Shown here one piece after another: positions 61,112 to 64,000 of a stretch of DNA of 64,000 bases; positions within the stretch are counted from its first letter, which is position 1; the number at the start of each line of letters is the position of its first letter. Below the pieces are notes generated by a model. It worked only from the letters and a program-made list of their open reading frames with translations. It had not been told where the DNA came from and did no database searches. Source of the stretch: CALBPI01 sp038533155. GTDB taxonomy: Bacteria; Pseudomonadota; Gammaproteobacteria; Steroidobacterales; Woeseiaceae. The position numbers were made by a program, and so were the translations under genes. The DNA lies in NCBI GenBank assembly GCA_038533155.1, contig JBCAZH010000004.1:1-64000 (forward strand), read 5' to 3'.

Positions 61112-61243
61112 CGCCAAAAGTGTCAGAGCATTGACGCTTGCGGCGTTTGGCTGCCGTTACGGCGGCAGTTTTTTGCCAGCGGTTGGCTACGTCGGTGAAC
61201 CGCAAGGGGAGTGAACACCAACAAACCCGGGCTTCTCGGCGAG

Positions 61244-61260
61244 TTGGCACAGCGTTTGCT
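61244..61260 (+). promoter_or_regulatory. Sigma-54 promoter of the flgBCDE operon
   Basis: TTGGCAC - AGCGT - TTGCT, with GG (61246-61247) and GC (61258-61259) 12 bases apart. The predicted start near 61271 lies 26 bases before the flgB ATG. Confidence 0.88.
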
Positions 61261-61296
61261 CTGTCACATTCATCGTTCCGAACAACCGGTGGCAGC

Positions 61297-61695
61297 ATGG
61301 ACATCGATCCACTCGCACAACATGGCAAAGCACTCGCGCTCAGAGCCGAGCGTAACGAGGTGCTCGCAACCAACCTTGCTAACGCCGATACCCCGGGCTA
61401 TCTGGCGAGAGACTTCGATTTTGCTTCCGCGCTATCGGGTGCGACGAATCAGTTCTCAACATTAGCGTTGGCGCGCACCGACGCGGGTCATGTCGCTCCC
61501 AATCCCGGTGTTCTCGACACACAGACTGCTCTGGCGTGGCGTATTCCGACGCAGCCCAGCGTCGATGGAAATACCGTCGAAGCGGATGTGGAACAAGCCG
61601 AGTACGCCAAGAACGTGATTGGCTACCAAGCCAGTCTGACCTTTTTGAATCAAAAAATTGCGGGACTACGCCTCGCGATTCGAGGTGAATTGTAA
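61297..61695 (+). CDS. flgB: Flagellar proximal rod protein FlgB
   Basis: 132 aa from ATG 61297; the open frame upstream crosses the sigma-54 promoter and is not coding. Rod-protein N-terminal motif NEVLATNLANADTPGYLARDFDF and C-terminal helix VEQAEYAKNVIGYQASLTFLNQKI (motifs). FlgB joins the MS ring end of the rod. The stop overlaps the flgC start (TAATG). Confidence 0.96.
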   Translation: MDIDPLAQHGKALALRAERNEVLATNLANADTPGYLARDFDFASALSGATNQFSTLALARTDAGHVAPNPGVLDTQTALAWRIPTQPSVDGNTVEADVEQAEYAKNVIGYQASLTFLNQKIAGLRLAIRGEL

Positions 61696-62138
61696 TGGCC
61701 TTAAACCGAGTCTTGGATATCGCCGGCTCTGCACTGAACGCGCAGTCGCTCCGGCTGAACACAACAGCGAGCAACCTTGCCAATGCGGGCAGCGTGTCGG
61801 GTGACCCGAACCAAGTCTACCGCGCGCGCAATCCCGTATTCGCGACTGTGCCTTACGAGGAAAGCGCCACCGAATTTTCGGTTTTTCCAGACCGGAACGC
61901 CGCGACCTACGGTGTCCGTGTGACCGGCATCGAGGAGAGTCAGGCGCCACTCACTCAGCGTTACGCCCCGGAACATCCAGAAGCGGACGAGAACGGCAAC
62001 GTGTATGTCACGAACGTCAATACCGTCGCTGAGATGGTCAACATGATCTCGGCGTCCCGCGCGTACCAATCGAATATTGAAATCATGACGACAACCAAGG
62101 AGCTGCTTGTGCAGACCTTGTCGATCGGTCGTGGCTAG
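61695..62138 (+). CDS. flgC: Flagellar proximal rod protein FlgC
   Basis: 147 aa. N-terminal NTTASNLANAGSVSGDPNQVYRARNPVF-type region and C-terminal VNTVAEMVNMISASRAYQSNIEIM (motifs), the FlgC hallmarks. Length is typical. It is coupled to flgB and 12 bases before flgD. Confidence 0.96.
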   Translation: MALNRVLDIAGSALNAQSLRLNTTASNLANAGSVSGDPNQVYRARNPVFATVPYEESATEFSVFPDRNAATYGVRVTGIEESQAPLTQRYAPEHPEADENGNVYVTNVNTVAEMVNMISASRAYQSNIEIMTTTKELLVQTLSIGRG

Positions 62139-62150
62139 GGAGTAACAACG

Positions 62151-62825
62151 ATGACCACCAATGTAGATTTCGGGCAGTTACAAAATCTTGGTCTTGCGAA
62201 CCAGACCACCGGTATCGAAGCACAGTCTGTCGGGCAGGACGAATATCTGACTCTGATGCTCGCGCAATTCGAAAACCAGGATCCGTTTGAGCCCTTGGAG
62301 AACGGCGAGTTCCTCGCACAGCTTGCCCAGTTCTCGACTGCGAGCGGTATCGAGGAACTTCAGCAGTCGTTTGACAGTTTCAGTGATCGCCTTGTCTCGG
62401 ATCAGGCCCTGCAAGCGTCCGCCTTAGTGGGTCGCGATGTGTTGGTTAACTCCGAACTCGGTCGATCCCAGATTGCCGGTCAGAGTATCGGCGGTGGACT
62501 GCAGTTCGAGGGTGCGAGTGGTGCCATTCGTGTGGATGTTCTCGATGCGTCCGGGCAGTTGGTCAGGTCGCTTGACTTAGGCACTCGCACACGCGGCGAT
62601 ACCGACTGGGAATGGAACGGCCAAATGGATAATGGCGAGCCGGCACCACCGGGAATCTACCAATTTCGCGCGACCGTGCAGCGTGGCAGTGATGTCGAGA
62701 GCGTACCGACGCTACTTCGTAGTGGGGTGGGTAGCGTGACACTCGATCCATCGGGTCAGGGCATCACGATCAACAGCAGCTTGCTCGGCAGTTTTTCATT
62801 CGCCGACGTGCGTCAAATTTTCTAA
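62151..62825 (+). CDS. flgD: Flagellar hook cap protein FlgD
   Basis: 224 aa. N-terminal export region with DEYLTLMLAQFENQDPFEPLENGEFLAQLAQFS (motif) and the FlgD tudor/Ig-like C-terminal part (DTDWEWNGQMDNGEPAPPGIYQFRA). FlgD caps the growing hook and is later discarded. It lies 27 bases before flgE. Confidence 0.96.
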   Translation: MTTNVDFGQLQNLGLANQTTGIEAQSVGQDEYLTLMLAQFENQDPFEPLENGEFLAQLAQFSTASGIEELQQSFDSFSDRLVSDQALQASALVGRDVLVNSELGRSQIAGQSIGGGLQFEGASGAIRVDVLDASGQLVRSLDLGTRTRGDTDWEWNGQMDNGEPAPPGIYQFRATVQRGSDVESVPTLLRSGVGSVTLDPSGQGITINSSLLGSFSFADVRQIF

Positions 62826-62852
62826 TCGAGTTCTTACGAGGGAGCAACGAGC

Positions 62853-64000
62853 ATGGTATTTCGTATTGCATTGAGTGGTCTGAACGCCGCCGCAACAGAT
62901 TTGGGCGTTACCGCGAACAACATCGCGAACGTAAACACCACCGGTTTTAAGGAATCGCGCGCGCAGTTTGCTGAGGTGTTTGCGGTAGGTACACAGAGTG
63001 TCAGTTCGTCCGCCGCGGGAAGCGGTGTGCGACTCGCCGATATCTCCCAGCAATTTACTCAGGGCAATATCGACTTTACGCAGAACAGTTTGGACCTCGC
63101 AATTTCAGGTGAGGGCTTCTTCGTGCTGAACGATGACGGGCAGCGAATCTACACGCGCGCTGGCGCGTTCTCCGTAGATCGGGAAGGGTTTGTCGTGAAC
63201 CCCACGGGACTGCGGTTGCAGTCTTACCCAGTGGGAGCCGACGGTTTGTTCAACACCGGTAACTTGACTGACCTTCAGTTGCAGACCGGGTCCAATCCTC
63301 CGCAGGAGACCGCCAACATCGAATTCGGCGTCAACTTGCCGGCAGATGAATCGCCACCGGTTAACCCGGTGTTCGATCCCGCCGATGCGTCGAGCTTCAA
63401 CTATACGACGGCCGTGACGATCTTCGATTCATTGGGTGCGGCACACACTGCAACGTCCTACTTCATCAAAGGCGCTAACCCCAACGAGTGGACGGTACAG
63501 ACCACGATCGACGGCAACACCGTCGGTCCGCAGCAACCGGTCACCTTTGGGCCGGATGGTCGTCTGCTCGCGCCGGTCGGTGGTGCAATCACACTGCCGG
63601 CGTATGACCCTTTGAACGGTGCGACGACACTCGATGTCACGTTGCGATTCGTTGAAACCACCCAGTTCGGTGAGAACTTCGGCGTGAACTCAGTGATTCA
63701 AGACGGATTCACGACGGGCCGACTCACCGGTTTGGAAGTGAGTTCGACCGGTGTCGTGTTCGCGCAGTTCAGTAATGGTCAATCGACATCGCTCGGGCGC
63801 CTGGCGCTGGCTCGGTTCACTAACCCACAGGGCCTGCAACAAGATGGTGATACAAACTTCGCCGAGTCGTTCGAATCTGGTGACGCTGCCTTAGGTGATG
63901 CGGGTACAGCACGATTCGGCCTGATTCAGGCGGGCGCGCTCGAGGCGTCGAACGTCGACCTGACTGCGCAGTTGGTCAACATGATCACCGCGCAGCGTAA
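62853..64000 (+). CDS. flgE: Flagellar hook protein FlgE, cut by window end
   Basis: 382 codons are visible from ATG 62853, GGGAG upstream, with no stop before the window ends. N-terminal helix ALSGLNAAATDLGVTANNIANVNTTGFK, then GEGFFVLND and YTRAGAFSVDREGFVVN (motifs), D1 and D2 domains, and a C-terminal helix ending in VDLTAQLVNMITAQR, where FlgE normally finishes 15-20 residues later. Only the last few residues lie outside. Subunits polymerise into the hook. Confidence 0.95.
   Translation, partial: MVFRIALSGLNAAATDLGVTANNIANVNTTGFKESRAQFAEVFAVGTQSVSSSAAGSGVRLADISQQFTQGNIDFTQNSLDLAISGEGFFVLNDDGQRIYTRAGAFSVDREGFVVNPTGLRLQSYPVGADGLFNTGNLTDLQLQTGSNPPQETANIEFGVNLPADESPPVNPVFDPADASSFNYTTAVTIFDSLGAAHTATSYFIKGANPNEWTVQTTIDGNTVGPQQPVTFGPDGRLLAPVGGAITLPAYDPLNGATTLDVTLRFVETTQFGENFGVNSVIQDGFTTGRLTGLEVSSTGVVFAQFSNGQSTSLGRLALARFTNPQGLQQDGDTNFAESFESGDAALGDAGTARFGLIQAGALEASNVDLTAQLVNMITAQR

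Noticed and set aside
61138..61296. N-terminal extension of FlgB
   Set aside because: It covers the sigma-54 promoter and lacks FlgB similarity.

Overview
The window reads as a chromosomal scaffold of a motile, aerobic to microaerophilic Gram-negative bacterium, most likely a gammaproteobacterium. The grounds are Sec-dependent outer-membrane proteins, a TonB-dependent receptor, a complete cbb3 oxidase operon next to an Fnr/Anr regulator, and a flgNMA / flgBCDE arrangement with sigma-54 and sigma-28 promoter sequences as in Pseudomonas and Vibrio. No rRNA, tRNA, CRISPR array, insertion sequence or phage gene was recognised. Two 100-base runs of N (30974-31073 and 34004-34103) are scaffold gaps. 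The second is flanked by an exact 55-bp duplication and is almost certainly an unmerged contig overlap.

Layout. 1-2509: end of a large cadherin/FG-GAP surface protein, facing a pseudoazurin-like cupredoxin. 2510-9417: an accessory, locally A+T-richer island with an RHS polymorphic toxin carrying a GIY-YIG nuclease tip, a DUF5076-type small protein (candidate immunity) and a leucine-rich-repeat protein. 9559-16935: an NtrY/NtrC-like two-component pair divergent from an efflux operon (adaptor, ATPase, MacB-like permease) that has a textbook sigma-54 promoter. 17036-19981: a small conserved protein, a ThuA-like lipoprotein and a SARP-regulator/hydrolase fusion. 20057-28455: an RTX-like secreted protein, a membrane Ser/Thr kinase with repeated TxxI motifs, a caspase-like Sel1 lipoprotein and an Ig-repeat autotransporter; this is the best candidate for an undescribed system. 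28734-36609: a PAS kinase with two receivers, acyltransferase, DUF2490 protein, fructosamine-kinase-like protein, and an ArsR regulator with a SulP transporter. 36768-40375: TonB receptor and a PAS-EAL protein.

40564-51239 is the respiratory block: ccoNOQP, a small membrane gene, ccoG, ccoH, ccoI, ccoS and a TauE/SafE-like gene in one leftward operon with several ATGA overlaps. It is divergent from a HemN-like radical SAM gene and an fnr homologue, with an FNR-type box between them. Two genes here, ccoQ (54 aa) and ccoS (55 aa), are very short and easily missed.

51335-59353 holds an aromatic/aspartate aminotransferase and a dense signalling cluster: two REC-GGDEF-EAL proteins, one with a degraded EAL site; a hybrid kinase with no dimerisation/phosphoacceptor domain but with an HPt domain; a kinase whose phosphoacceptor His is replaced by Gln; and a CsrA-like protein with an insertion. 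59404-64000 is the start of a flagellar locus (flgN, flgM, flgA leftward; flgB, flgC, flgD, flgE rightward). The proximity suggests, but does not prove, that the signalling cluster serves motility or surface attachment.
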